NCBI GenBank assembly: GCA_905250025.1
Contig: CAJNOJ010000026.1
Location: 558,001-622,000 of the forward strand
DNA: 64,000 nt
Reading direction: 5' to 3'
Source of the DNA: Adineta ricciae
Taxonomy: Eukaryota > Rotifera > Eurotatoria > Adinetida > Adinetidae
The notes under the pieces are model-generated. The model was not told where the DNA came from, ran no database searches, and saw only the letters and a list, made by a program, of their open reading frames with translations. Position 1 is the stretch's first letter, and each line of letters opens with the position of its first letter. Positions 23,475 to 34,399 of the stretch are shown here, piece after piece. Both the position numbers and the translations under genes were made by a program.

Positions 23475-24059
23475 TTACTGAATGAAGAGTGATGCTATCG
23501 CGCCACCAAGGTTGATAATGACAGCAATAATACCAACGATTGCGCTCGCCCCCAACGAGTATCTTCCGAAAGTTTCATTCAGTGTTTGTGAGATACTGCC
23601 ACCAACTCCAACTCCAATTATACCCATAATAAGTGTAATGAATGCCAGAACTTTGCTTGCAATAAGCACAATGTTAGGCACCTTGTCACTCACAGCTGCA
23701 TATACGATCAAGCAAATAGCACAAATGCCGGATAGGATACAGGCTAATGTCATGAAAGCTCGACCGGTTAGTACTTTCCTGCAAAACGAAGTATTACCAT
23801 CTGCTTCTGGACATTTAATATCGGAACACACGGTAACACCGATAATAGATAAGCAAGCTTGCCAAAGACCAAATTTCGATGTATTATTAGATCCATCGGA
23901 GATTTTGCTCCTAACAGGCAGAATCATGACACATGCTAGTACACATTACAACTGAAATACATACCATTCAGGAAGGGCATTGCTAACGACGTAAAGTATG
24001 AAAGCGACAGCTATAGAGCTACCAACGATGATTGATACCAGTCGTGTTTTTGACTGCAT
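23475..24059 (-). CDS. Claudin/PMP22-like four-TM membrane protein, copy B
   Basis: Two exons, 24059-23965 and 23910-23475, about 176 residues. Exon 1 (95 nt, as in copy A) encodes MQSKTRLVSIIVGSSIAV and ends at LPEW. The loop has FGLWQAC...VCSDIKC, the claudin-type W-GLW-C-C pattern, and an N-glycosylation-like NNTS before it. TM2 FMTLACILSGICAICLIVY, TM3 KVLAFITLIMGIIGVGVGG and TM4 ASAIVGIIAVIINLGGAIASLF match copy A closely. It stops soon after TM4, lacking copy A's short cytoplasmic tail. Role unknown beyond the family fold. Confidence 0.8.
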
Positions 24060-25709
24060 AGTTTCGAATATGATTGGTATGAGTATATAGTTTCAATATT
24101 TATATGAGTTAACAGTCGTTTGTTTGCTTTACAACTTGACATATTTGTGTCGAATTTATCATCAACAGTAGACAGAACTACGTCGCAGCGATATTGTAGT
24201 ATTTTACGAACAACAGAATGAGAAGACCTCGACTAACAGAAAGAAATTCTCTTTTCGATCATACAGGTTCTATTGATTTAATCAAGTACTTCTCTTTTCG
24301 AGTAATACTATATTTCATTGTTGAAATAGAACGTATAGAATGTTGCTATTAACATATATCGGCTAGCAGCCAGCATACATTATAAAATGCTAAAACATTC
24401 AAATGTTTAGACCGTCGAGTAAGTTTGTGACACATAAAAGGATTAACATAATCCAGATACATATAGAATCACATCTGATCATTTCAGTTTTATTCTCAGT
24501 CGTTTGCAAGAATCAACTCATTGCAAACTAGCATGCAAAGCAATCAGTACTACTGCATCATTGCCTTCAATTTGAGTTACATGCTTTGCCGCGATCTCTC
24601 AGAACTACACTTACAGAAGATCCAATGAGGAGCGAACGAATCTCACTGAAACTAGATCAACAATGGTTCTCATTCAAATAATAACTCTACTACCTAGCGA
24701 CAGACACGTTTTACAGTCATGAGTGTACTTTTTGTAATAAAGATTAACGAATTATCATAAGACTAAATAGTAATTGATCGAGGTTAATGTGCAGTATATA
24801 CGTAGTTGTCAAATGATGTAGTTCTTTAGTGTCATGCTGTGGGCTAATACACAGTCCGTTGAAGACATCATTCTGCTATCTGACTTCTACCCCGTCTCGT
24901 TTTTGTAGTGTGACAAATCATATAGGTCTCTATATTTATGATGCATTGGTTTAATAGTAACAACAAAAAGCAAACTCATAACATATAGACTCTTTCGTTT
25001 TGTAACTACAATATATTTACATTATGCAAACTATTCCCTGAAAATATTCCAACATACGACTACTGATTATTTTCATGTTCTACAACATTTATCAAACAGA
25101 GTAAATTCATACGGCAGTCTCAGCATCTACTATGCGCATGTTTATTCAGTTTTGTCAGAAAGATCCGTACATATGTGAAGACAGTGATCCGTCAGTACTA
25201 CATCGTTGCAAAAAAAAGCCACTAGTCAACACGCATTAGAATAACGTGCAGACCCAATTATCGTGTCAAATGATGAGAAAATAATTAGCTAGCAGAAGCT
25301 TCTACAATACAAGTGTACCGTTTTGAGGTTGATGTTTAAACAAGTTTATACATCAAAAGCAGTTGTAATGAATCTCAACTTCAATAGAAGCGATTTAATG
25401 ATGATTAAATGAAAATGAAGTTACGTTTGAAGAGAAAACGACTTCCAAAAGATTGAAAATGCAAACTGCACTATTCACAGAAATAAATTCAAATTTGGAA
25501 TCAAACTCGAAAGTGATCCCATAGTTATTCAAAACAACCACCTGTCGGTATATGTCCTGTACAGCACGAGCAAATAGCAGATGTGATGTTGTCAAGAATG
25601 TGTCATATCGCTTTTATCCAAAGTTAAACTTCACATGGAGAAAATAAACTCCATGCAAATGAAATGAAAGGACCAAAGGAAATCTTCATCTTCGATCTTC
25701 CCTAATGTT
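24060..25709. other. Long AT-rich spacer
   Basis: About 1.65 kb with frequent stops in all frames and no recognisable gene or RNA. It may contain decayed sequence related to the claudin-like array, but I could not align any part of it to copies A or B. Confidence 0.4.
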
Positions 25710-25960
25710 TCACTCATTGTGGAATGAGAAGTTAGTAATAGTAGCGGTCAGGTGAATGATAACGGCGACAATACCAATGATTGCAGCTTCACTTGTCATC
25801 ATCGTAACACCACTATCAACACCAACTCCAACTATATCCATTACAAGTGTGAAAAATACAAGATATTTATATACGATAAGCCACTTTCGTGGAATTTCTT
25901 CGCTCATCACTACACGTGTGAACATAAGGTTCTGTGTGATTTTTTGTTTTCTGGTGCTAA
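25710..25960 (-). pseudogene. Decayed third copy of the claudin-like gene
   Basis: On the minus strand a short frame reads VMSEEIPRKWLIVYKYLVFFTLVMDIVGVGV, which lines up with copy B VSDKVPNIVLIASKVLAFITLIMGIIGVGV, and then IIGIVAVIIHLTATI, matching TM4. The second extracellular loop between TM3 and TM4 is shortened to a few residues. No first exon, no GLW-C-C loop and no TM2 can be found upstream in frame, so it is a truncated relic of the tandem family. Confidence 0.65.
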
Positions 25961-26150
25961 CTTCACATGGATGACAGCTGCTGTCATCTACTCATTCTTT
26001 CGTTGACACGTACAGTTTACCAACGAATGAAATATACGTACAAACAATGATAGCAAGCACTATGTTTCTTTTCCACAGCAGAGATACCAATATAGCATAG
26101 CGTAATACCTTTTGTCAAACGGTAAATTAAGTGTTCGAATTGATACTGCA
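25961..26150. repeat. Segment repeated near the SMARCD start (copy 1)
   Basis: This stretch resembles 57040-57222 at about 80% by eye. Shared words include ACAAACAATGATAGCAAG, ATGTTTCTTTTC, AATATAGC, AGCGTAATACCTT and TGTCAAAC. In the other copy the homology runs across the SMARCD start codon; here the ATG position reads AAG. A dispersed duplication is inferred. Confidence 0.6.
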
Positions 26151-26483
26151 TGCAAAACCATCTTCCTATGAGTTATCATTTGAAGTTTCAAACGTGAAAC
26201 TACCACGACAGCAGAGAAATTGTCCTTATTGGTTGAATTCTTGTGATGTGGAAGAATTGAGTCATTGAGTTTCATATAACGAAGAAGTCGATCGAGATCT
26301 TGAGACATACGGTACGATACATATTTCAGATATGTACAAACTCGCGTTACCCGATCATGTGGTTTCAGGATTCCGACTCGTGTCAATAGCTTTGTTTCTC
26401 GTTTTCGCCATTCACATAAATATCAAATCAATCCTAGCTGCTCTTCTTTCACTTGGTAAGTCGTTTTAATTCCTCATTTTCAG
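26151..26483. other. Spacer upstream of RNASEH2B
   Basis: About 330 bp. An open minus-strand frame crosses it but has no recognisable domain. A TTTTCAG acceptor-like run lies immediately before the RNASEH2B ATG (about 26478-26483), so an untranslated first exon or trans-splicing is possible. Confidence 0.4.
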
Positions 26484-27152
26484 ATGTCATCATCCACTGT
26501 TGTTCCTAATCGTGTTCTAATCGTTGATAAACGTCTTGTACCGGTCAATTGTGAACAATTACATTTCGTTCAACATAGTCATCCTCGTACGAAACAGCCT
26601 CAATCCTACGCGATCGATCAACAGTCAAAAACGATATTTGAAGTTATTCAATGTACACGTTCACATTCAAGTTGGTTCATCAATGATCAACACGTCTTAC
26701 CCGATGGATCTTTGTACATAGTTACACCAATAAATGTCATATTTCTTCTTTTACCTTCAATTTGGTCAGATGCTCGAGAACAATTTCTTTCAACAACAAC
26801 ATTGAACAGTTCGTTGAAAAATTTACAATTGGATGAAGATTTTGTTCTGGAGAAACTCACTTCGATCTGTGATATTGATTCAGAAAAACATTCGGTTAAA
26901 CTCAATGAAGAAAAGCTAATCAAATGGTTTCGTGATCGAGTCGATCGATTGAAAAAGCATGTCGAAGATGAAGAGCATGCTTTTGATTTAATCTGTGAAT
27001 ATGTACCCGATGATATCATCGAATATTGTCAACAAAAACTGGAACTGCATGGAAATGTTCGATATGAGCTGCCAACTGGCCAAAAATCAGCAACTGTGAT
27101 CAAGAAAACAGTCGAAGTGACAACGACAAAAAGCAAACGATGCAAAAACTAA
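26484..27152 (+). CDS. RNASEH2B: Ribonuclease H2 subunit B
   Basis: Single exon of 222 residues. Diagnostic matches to the RNase H2 B family are TIFEVIQCTRSHSSWFIN (human LFEVKVFKEKHHSWFIN), DGSLYIVTPINVIFLLLP and later LICEYVPDDIIEYCQQKL (human LISDYIPKELSDDLSKYL). The N-terminal triple-barrel part binds subunits A and C; the helical part is more variable. RNase H2 removes RNA and single ribonucleotides from DNA. The protein is about 90 residues shorter than the human one and ends in a basic KKTVEVTTTKSKR tail; I see no PIP-box at the end, although the human protein has one. AATAAA lies just downstream near 27191. Confidence 0.88.
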   Translation: MSSSTVVPNRVLIVDKRLVPVNCEQLHFVQHSHPRTKQPQSYAIDQQSKTIFEVIQCTRSHSSWFINDQHVLPDGSLYIVTPINVIFLLLPSIWSDAREQFLSTTTLNSSLKNLQLDEDFVLEKLTSICDIDSEKHSVKLNEEKLIKWFRDRVDRLKKHVEDEEHAFDLICEYVPDDIIEYCQQKLELHGNVRYELPTGQKSATVIKKTVEVTTTKSKRCKN

Positions 27153-27199
27153 ATTCTTCGTCTAATCTCTCAGAATGTTGATGTGCTATTTTAATAAAA

Positions 27200-28213
27200 A
27201 TGACTAGTCTTCACTGGATATATTCTATAATGATACTTTTATTCTAGGTACGCTCTATCTTTTGGAAAAACGTCATTCCAAATCTCGGTCATCAAACGAG
27301 AAAACAACTTTGACGACGAATGATACGGAAGTTTCCAAAACAGTTGTTGAGTAGGTTCTCGATTTGATTGTTTATCACATTGTCATGTATATTGTTTAGT
27401 CATGCGAAACAAGTGCTATTCGAACATCATCTCAATGCCAGTCAATCATCATTGTTTCATGAATTCCATCGCATCCAAAACAAATCCGATTGTATATTTG
27501 CTAAGCGAGCTCGATGTTGGAATGCACCTCATTGGTTAGATACGATTTCAGTCGAAGATAATTGCGAACGGTAATATGTCGATAACAACGTTACCGATTT
27601 GAGAGAAATTTCTTCTATTTAGGTTATTACCGAATTTTATACTCTTTTGTGCGTTTGTCCAAGAAGTATCAATTGATGGGTATGTCATCGAAATTCCTCA
27701 CAATGATCTAACAGCCACACTTGAAGTATGTACTGTATAGTTTGATGGAGATTATTGAATGCATAGAGATTGTCTTAGGATTTTGGACAAATTTTGAAAA
27801 AAGTTCTTCGTTACCTCTCCGATCACGATCCAGCCAAACGGCACTGTATGAGCGTTGCACCGGAGCGTATTGGTCAGAAGGGTTGGGTTTTTCAATTCGA
27901 TCGGGTTACCTTTTTCATCACAACATTCGCGCCACACTATCCAGAAAACCATCCACGTTACGCACACGGTTCGAAAAAGTATTGTCACATTCTTTTTCAA
28001 CCTGAAATCTCCTTTCTTCGACATAATCTACCCGACGACACGCCAGAAACCAATTGGTCGCAGCCGATAACAACTCGAGATAAGACTCGAGTCGCTTTCC
28101 GAGAACACGGAAGAGAATATCCAATTCGACCAACAATTTATTATCCACCAGCTCATGATATAATCAGACCGTTGAGTAACGATTTAGACGATATCATAGA
28201 ATGGTGGTTATAG
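27200..28213 (+). CDS. YqcI/YcgG family protein, possible horizontal acquisition
   Basis: Five exons: a tentative 7-nt first exon 27200-27206, then 27248-27350, 27400-27570, 27623-27725 and 27779-28213, about 272 residues with consistent phase. The body matches the YqcI/YcgG-like family: FHEFHRIQNKSDCIFAKRA near the N-terminus, FCAFVQEVSIDG, YLSDHDPAKRH, then GWVFQFDRVTFFITTFAPHY and ENHPRYAHG with ILFQPEISF (bacterial counterpart: WEFSFHGEPIFVVCNTPAH...FMITFQPRW). The end reads DKTRVAFREHGREY...IYYPPAHDIIRPL. The family is known mainly from bacteria and fungi, so transfer followed by intron gain is inferred. No function can be assigned. The only weak point is the first exon; no in-frame ATG lies in exon 2. 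A polyadenylation word follows. Confidence 0.72.
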
Positions 28214-28255
28214 ACTACCAATTGTAATCTTTTTGATTCTGTACTCAATTTTATC

Positions 28256-28261
28256 AATAAA
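28256..28261 (+). terminator. Polyadenylation signal of the YqcI/YcgG-like gene
   Basis: AATAAA lies 43 bases after the stop codon, at the usual distance for a compact 3' UTR. Confidence 0.6.
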
Positions 28262-28652
28262 GAGACAAATTGTAACTTTATTTGTCAGACTCTCGGGATC
28301 AGTTTCATAGTCAATATATGATATTATCAATTTCACCATATTTCTTGTTTTCTTTTATCATGTCAAACAAACATTTCCAACAAGAAAAGTTCTCTAAACA
28401 CACACACGCACACAGAAAAAGATCTTTCACAGAAAATAAAACTTCTACAGATAAAGCCTGAATATGAGGAAGAGAAGAATAATTGCACACGAAAAGTACC
28501 CTGATAGCACCATAAATAAACACACACGCACACATAAAGAAAAGAGCAGATCACCAAAATATCGAGAAAAAAGAAGAACCAAATGACTAAGAAAAAGTAG
28601 AGAAGTATAACGAAAAACTAACGAGCTGTTTCATTCTATGACTTCAAAATAT
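28262..28652. repeat. Convergent 3' spacer with two CA-rich patches
   Basis: Between two convergent genes. Two near-identical short CA/CG patches (ACACACACGCACACA) sit near 28397-28413 and 28519-28535. They create long spurious Cys/Val frames on the minus strand. No gene recognised. Confidence 0.5.
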
Positions 28653-29390
28653 CTATTTGCGTTTGGTTGTTGGGGTGGATTCTTCAGCAGCAGCTGCTTG
28701 AGCACCTAACCAAGTAAGTAAAAGACCCATGGGTGTTGATTGTAATGACAAATTTTCAACAGTATTTTCGGCTTTATTTTGTAATGTTGGCTTACGAGCA
28801 ATTGCATGAGCAACGATAGCTATTGAAAACATAGTGAAATGAATCGATTGAACTATGTACAATGCGTTACCTGCTAACGGAAAAGCAATACCGAAGAGAA
28901 AAACAAACATGGTTCCAAACATTCGAGTGACGACGAAGGCAGTAACCAAAACAAGAGCAAGAATAAAGATCGGGCGATCATGTAAAAATGGTGGCAAAGC
29001 GATCTTTTGACGGGTTGCGTAGACATAACCTGCGATGAGTCCGGCAACGACAATCAAACCGAAAATAAGTGCTGTTGGACGAAAGAACCTAATTATTTCG
29101 AAGAAAACGAATGACTATGCACGAAGAAATCCATTTTTATCATACGCGACTAATAAAAGAAATGTGACTGCCACAGCACCGTAGTTTGATTGATAGTAGA
29201 TCAGGTTCGAAATGATTTGCTTTTGAAGTACACCGAAGTCTTTGGGGTTGAATGTAGGGATAACCCAATCGTTTCCGCCGACAAATTCAGGTATAGGACG
29301 AATCTAGATAAAAAAGAATCGGTTGAGTTTCGATGCACGGATGTTTATTTTTACCGGTGGAATTCGAAGTGTTTGACCAGATTTCGACAT
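28653..29390 (-). CDS. ARL6IP5: PRA1-family protein 3 (ARL6IP5/JWA-like)
   Basis: Four exons. Exon 1 from 29390 encodes MSKSGQTLRIPP; exon 2 carries IPEFVGGNDWVIPTFNP then LQKQIISNLIYYQSNY (human WNNRVVSNLLYYQTNY). Exon 3 has the paired membrane segments, ALIFGLIVVAGLIAGYVY and FILALVLVTAFVVTRMFGTMFVFLFGIAFPL, equal to human SMFGGVMVFVFGITFPL. Exon 4 ends NKAENTVENLSLQSTPMGLLL (human [21 protein letters not shown]). ARL6IP5 is an ER hairpin membrane protein that regulates transporter export and Rab/PRA1 traffic. Length about 190 residues, as in the family. Convergent with the YqcI/YcgG-like gene. Confidence 0.92.
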
Positions 29391-29611
29391 GATTCGATTG
29401 CACAAGAAATAAAAACTAGATGATTGTCAGAAAAGATCTAAAAAATAAACAACAGGAATCACTTCATTGATTTCATATAATACAATCTGAAAAATAGATT
29501 CATTTACATTTAGGAATCACTCACTGTCCCTAGTTTTTCCATATCTTTTTACAAGATCAGAGAAAACAAATAGAAATTCGTTTGTACAAAATAAATAACA
29601 TGTCTCTTTTC

Positions 29612-31463
29612 CTACAGAGTGTCAAATGTCGAATCATTGCTGTGCATCATGTCTAAACTATGATGGATCGATTCTGATGATAGTCCTTGATCGGTTCCAT
29701 TGGATATCTGTGGGAGATCAAAAAGAGCTTTTTCAGCGAGATCATAGTCGTTCGTTGACTGATGTTGCTGTGATTGCGATAAATGTTCGTATTGGGTTTG
29801 ACGAAATTGCATTTGGTATTTGAAATCATCATCAAATGTCGAATTCAGTTGTTGCTGCTGTAAATTACCATCGACATTCATGATTGCTTCTTGTTTGATT
29901 TGAGTCGAAGTATCCAATGTTGAATCACTTGATAGAACTAAACATACAGAAAAATGAAGAGTATTCATCGGAGTAAGTGTATGTTAATTGCTTACTACTA
30001 TCAGCTGGCGTTGTTTGACTCACAGGATTATCATTTTCTTCGACTTTAGGTTGCTTGTCTCGTTTTTTCATGGTAAAATTATCGTGTTCACCGTTTGTCA
30101 GCACCGATAGGAACCTATCAACATAAGCTAAGGCTAAATCTCCCGCGTCTTTGACATAATCCATCAATGAGACAGCATATTGCGCTGAAAATTCGCTCCC
30201 ATATGTATGTATCAATAGATCCAATTCTTCTTTAGGCATCGATGAAAACGTTGAATCACACTGCGATGCATTCGATGAAAAGGGTCCATTTTCTAAATAG
30301 TGTTTTGACGCTAAATAAGTTTGTTGTTCATTGCCATTCACAACTGGTAATGCTGAAGAGATCGAAGCATTTTCATTTGTTGACAGCGCGTTAGTTTCAC
30401 CCAGTGCAACTATTTGTTGAGAGTAGTCGTCTTGATTAACGTAAAGAAGAGAAGTTTTGGCATTAGCACGTTGATATGCTAATGCATACAAACATATTGT
30501 CGGACGTAGGTTTAATTTTTCTCGTGCGCACATAGCAGCTTGTTTCGCCTGAAGAAGTATTTCTTCTGGAGAGTATTCTTCCTCCTCCTCTTCTTCGTCA
30601 GGTATGACTGCGGGAATTGTTTCACAAAATTTGGGTAACTTTAATATCAATTTCGGCTTTCGCTGTGAACATGCTTGGCTGACACTCATCGAAGAAAGGT
30701 TATCCGTATCGGCTGTAGACGAATCTAATTGTTCAGTGGAGTTGCTTATTTGTTCATCGGTTGAATGATTCGAAGAATCAATACGGAAACCTAATTCTCG
30801 TTCGGTTAAACGTGAAAAGCATTCCAAACTACGGCGAAAACCAAGTATTTTATCTTTGTTCATTAGTTTACTTCCAGTGGCTAGAAGTTTCTTTGCAGCT
30901 TGCCAGTAGATCGTATCAGGACGATTGTATTTCATTGCATTTTCACACATCAACTCAAAATCTGCACGAAATTCGATGATATTATAATAATCATCCTGAC
31001 TGATTTTCCTTTTCATCGTCGAAAAATCCATTGGACGGGCAATTATTGTAGAATAACCAGGTGCAAACTAAATCCAAAGATTTATTCAAAGATACACCGA
31101 TCAAGAGAAGAAAGAGAGACATTGACTCACTTGATCAGTGACTGGATACTGGAAAAACCCTTCTTTATCTTTTCGTGAAAGAGTCCTTAATAAATGATCG
31201 AGACATGCGTTTAAATTCGTGTTATCATCTTGATGAGATTTTGTAATAGATTTCGGTGCACGTCGTGGCCGATCCGGGGCGAAATGACCATAGGAAAAGC
31301 TGGAGTCTAAATTGCTAGCTGTTGTTGCCTGATGTTGCTGAGACAATGAATCTTCTTCGTATTCAGGCATACCAAGACCCGAATGATTCGATGAATCGTC
31401 ATGGTCAATAATAGGGTGGCCACCAAGACTGAAGCGTGGTCGTTTGGTACCACGACGAAACAT
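29612..31463 (-). CDS. BRD7/BRD9: Bromodomain protein BRD7/BRD9-like, SWI/SNF subunit
   Basis: At least three exons: 31463 to about 31130, 31067 to about 29998, and about 29940-29612; roughly 560 residues. The bromodomain runs LDHLLRTLSRKDKEGFFQYP, then FAPGYSTIIARPMDFSTMKRKI, FRADFELMCENAMKYNRPDT and YWQAAKKLL, with the acetyl-lysine-binding Asn in KYNRPDT. The text is closest to BRD7/BRD9 (HGFFAFPVTDAIAPGYSMIIKHPMDF). C-terminal of it a DUF3512-like region contains EEEYSPEEILLQAKQAA and VSLMDYVKDAGDLALAYVDRFLSVL. BRD9 belongs to the non-canonical BAF complex and BRD7 to PBAF; the single invertebrate gene is usually ancestral to both. The tail is Gln/Ser-rich. Exon joins are approximate. Confidence 0.9.
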
Positions 31464-33235
31464 TGGAATTGGAAGGATATTAACTACGTGTTATGTTGTT
31501 TTTTTATATCGGTTCCCAATAGGATATCGCTAGATCAATAATTGGAAGTGTGGTCGATTGTTTGTTTGCAAGTTACGAGATCGATCAATTCATTCGAATT
31601 AAATTCAAATCAATGCAAAATTCTAACTAAAAAAATTAGCAAAATCAACGATCGTTGGAATGTTTTTTTTGGAAAAAAAACTTTTGTTTCTGTGTGGAAG
31701 ATGGCGCTATGTGTCAGTGCACACCGAATGTTTATCTATAACTTCCATAGAAGGTTCCTGTGAAACTGATTAGAAGTCCATTTATTCATCGAGAACATTC
31801 CAATAGATTGTTTCTATGTCGCATAAGATAAGCAATTCGAGAATTCTTTCGAATAGTTCATAATAAAAATGTTCTTTAGATCGGTAATCATATACATAAT
31901 GTCACAAAATCAAATTTCATTTCGTAGAAAGGTTATCATTGCTGACTATAAGAATAAATCTGAACTTTTCTAATACTGATTCTTACAAATTAACTTAGAT
32001 CTAAAGAAAGGCAGAACATACACATGCAATTCATCTTTATCTATGCATACAAGCGAAACGGTAACGCATCATTCATCAAATAGGGGAAAAAAACAGTTGA
32101 TTTTGGTAATTTGCAGGTAAGCGAAACACGAATACCGCATTTCGTTTCCCTTATCTCTTTAGTCTATCGTGGGCGGCGCTCTGTTCCAAAAGAAATATCA
32201 AATCGATATGTAGATTTCATTATATTTTTTTCCAAGCTAATGAAGATGAGCATAGTGATTTATGATCTGTGTCGTTCGTTTGATCGTACACACGATATGT
32301 TGATGTTTTGATCTCTATCATACATTCGATCAAAGAAAGATTTGTCAACTATATTCTAATCTAACGGATGCATATGAACAAGTGTATACTTGCCATGAAA
32401 CTAGGTCAGCGTCTTCTCCTTCCCGCGTGACGTAAGTCAACTCATAAAAATGATGATATCAAATTCTTTTCAAGGTTTGTCACCATGAGTTTCGCGTTTG
32501 ATCTTTCGTCTTCTGTTCAATTTGATGTAATCAAGCAGTAACAACATAACACATGTCGAAATATTTCTACTTTGATTGAAATGTGTAACGACTCTTGACT
32601 AAAACGTGTTAATCGTCATCAAACTCGTCCCTGTTGTTATTATTTTCATTTCTCTGATCGCTCTTGAGAATTTTCATACGTACAGATGTGTGTATATCAA
32701 AACAGATATTAGAAAAAATTACCATTTCAAACAGATACGAAATGATGCAGAAAGAACATGAAATACAACACGGTAATTTCGATTAATTTGCACAAAAAGA
32801 GATCACAAGTCAAGATCATTTAATCAGTTTTCAATCTGTTGAACAATTCAACAAATTGAGTGTCGGAAATTGTCAAGATCGTCCCCATCGTCATACCGGA
32901 ACTTCCCATTTCTCTTTCCATGCAATGAAGTTAATAATAACGATAAACATTGTCTTTATGAATTTATGTTTAGCAATTAGACATTTTTTACGATGTATTT
33001 ATATCGATGCGGCAAAGGAAATAAGAATTAGCCGTGCGAAAAATGGTTATTGCTAGTAATAGAAAAAAAAAACATAGATCGCACCTCCATGAGTGTGATT
33101 GGTGTTGAATATTATTTGAATATAAGAACGAATCAGAAGAGAAAGAATGTAAAGAGAAAAGAAACAACACGTATTTCGATCATTGTTATTTATTCGGTAC
33201 GATTCAATTCGAATTATTTCTTTTTCTGAAGAATC
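31464..33235. other. Long spacer upstream of EVX
   Basis: About 1.8 kb between BRD7/9 and the possible alternative EVX exon, divergent from both. No coding exon recognised. It is a natural place for EVX cis-regulatory sequence, but I can name no site. Short open frames here are isolated and featureless. Confidence 0.4.
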
Positions 33236-33302
33236 ATGGGCATCTTCGAACAAAACTATTATCAAGATACAACTGATGACTTGACTTTTGCAAATGACAA
33301 TA
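33236..33302 (+). other. Candidate alternative first exon of EVX
   Basis: An ATG opens 67 coding bases (MGIFEQNYYQDTTDDLTFANDN) followed by a strong donor GTAAGT. The exon ends in phase 1, the same as the assigned first exon (34400-34484), and its last residues (DDLTFANDN) resemble that exon's ending (DEIFSDDN). Splicing to 34540 would keep the homeodomain frame. This rests on frame and resemblance only. Confidence 0.4.
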
Positions 33303-34399
33303 GTAAGTTTCTTCGTTTTCTAACTTGACCTTTCCTCTCTTTCTCTTACTGTGCTGGTTGTGTCTTAAAAATAGTGCATCTCAATATTCACTACTAGAAA
33401 AGAGGTACTATTAGGAGAGTCTCAAACAGATGTCGATCTGTTAGATGAGACTTGTTCGTCGGTATCAATTGACAATAACATGTTCTCTAATAATAGACAC
33501 TAATCGAGAAACTTCAAACTCTGTTATCACATCGCGCAATATCTTTGTTTCGCTCGTAAAAGCAAAAGACAAAACAATGCGCACTAGTAGAAAGACAATA
33601 TTTATAGGGGATTGGTAATGTTAAGGAGATGTTCATTCTCGTGATAGAAATGCGAAAGATTTATTTAATCAATTGACACTTTTAATAAGCAGATGAAATT
33701 GAAAACGATTTGTTGAAATCGTTTTGTTCGACGAAGGGTCATGTGAAAACGTGTGATTATCTATCATTGATTAACGACATTCAACATTTGTGACTGGCGG
33801 CCATGAGATGATGGTCATTTGAATGTGTAGATTTATTGACCCTCGAATATGTCGAATGGACACATCTAAACATCGCGTGTCTCTGAACATATAGAGATGT
33901 TTTTATGAAAAGAGACACAAACGTTTGTTGAAAGGGCGGAGTAGTGATTAGATTTGTTATATGTAGCCAATTAGTTGTATCCGATCGAATATTTCTTTTT
34001 TTTTTCAAAATCATCAACGACATTTATGTCCGACTTAGTACGTCTTTCATATTTATAAATTGTCTCATCCTGCAATTGTTCATGCAAAGTCTTATCTGTT
34101 TACATTCGTTCGAAGCTTTACGAGAAGAAGTAAATTGTTAATTATGCTTTTCATTGTTCACACCTCACGTTCATTCTATATTTAATGATATTAGCAATTA
34201 TTTGCTCTCCATCTCTCTCTCTCTCCCTCTGAACAGTTATTGTTAATTTTTCTTTTGCGTTGATCTTAACCAATCGAATCACTTGCTTTAGTTTCTCTCT
34301 CCTATCATTACTCGATAGTGCGGAGGAGAAGAAGAGAAAAAAAGAGAGAAAGAGAGAAAGATTTCGTCTGCTATTGATAATCGAATCTTTCATTTGATA

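Noticed and set aside
23482..23955. 157-codon plus-strand frame
   Set aside because: It is the mirror frame of claudin-like copy B; the minus-strand reading has TM segments, the claudin loop and a matching paralogue.
27720..28148. Several overlapping frames inside the YqcI/YcgG-like last exon
   Set aside because: Only the frame starting EDFGQILKKVL continues from the upstream exons with correct phase and matches the family.
28311..28557. Two Cys/Val-rich minus-strand frames
   Set aside because: They translate CA-repeat patches (VCVCVF-type text) and have no conserved domain.
33053..33265. Minus-strand frames over the candidate EVX exon
   Set aside because: They are hydrophobic/Asn-Tyr-rich chance translations of AT-rich DNA without splice context.
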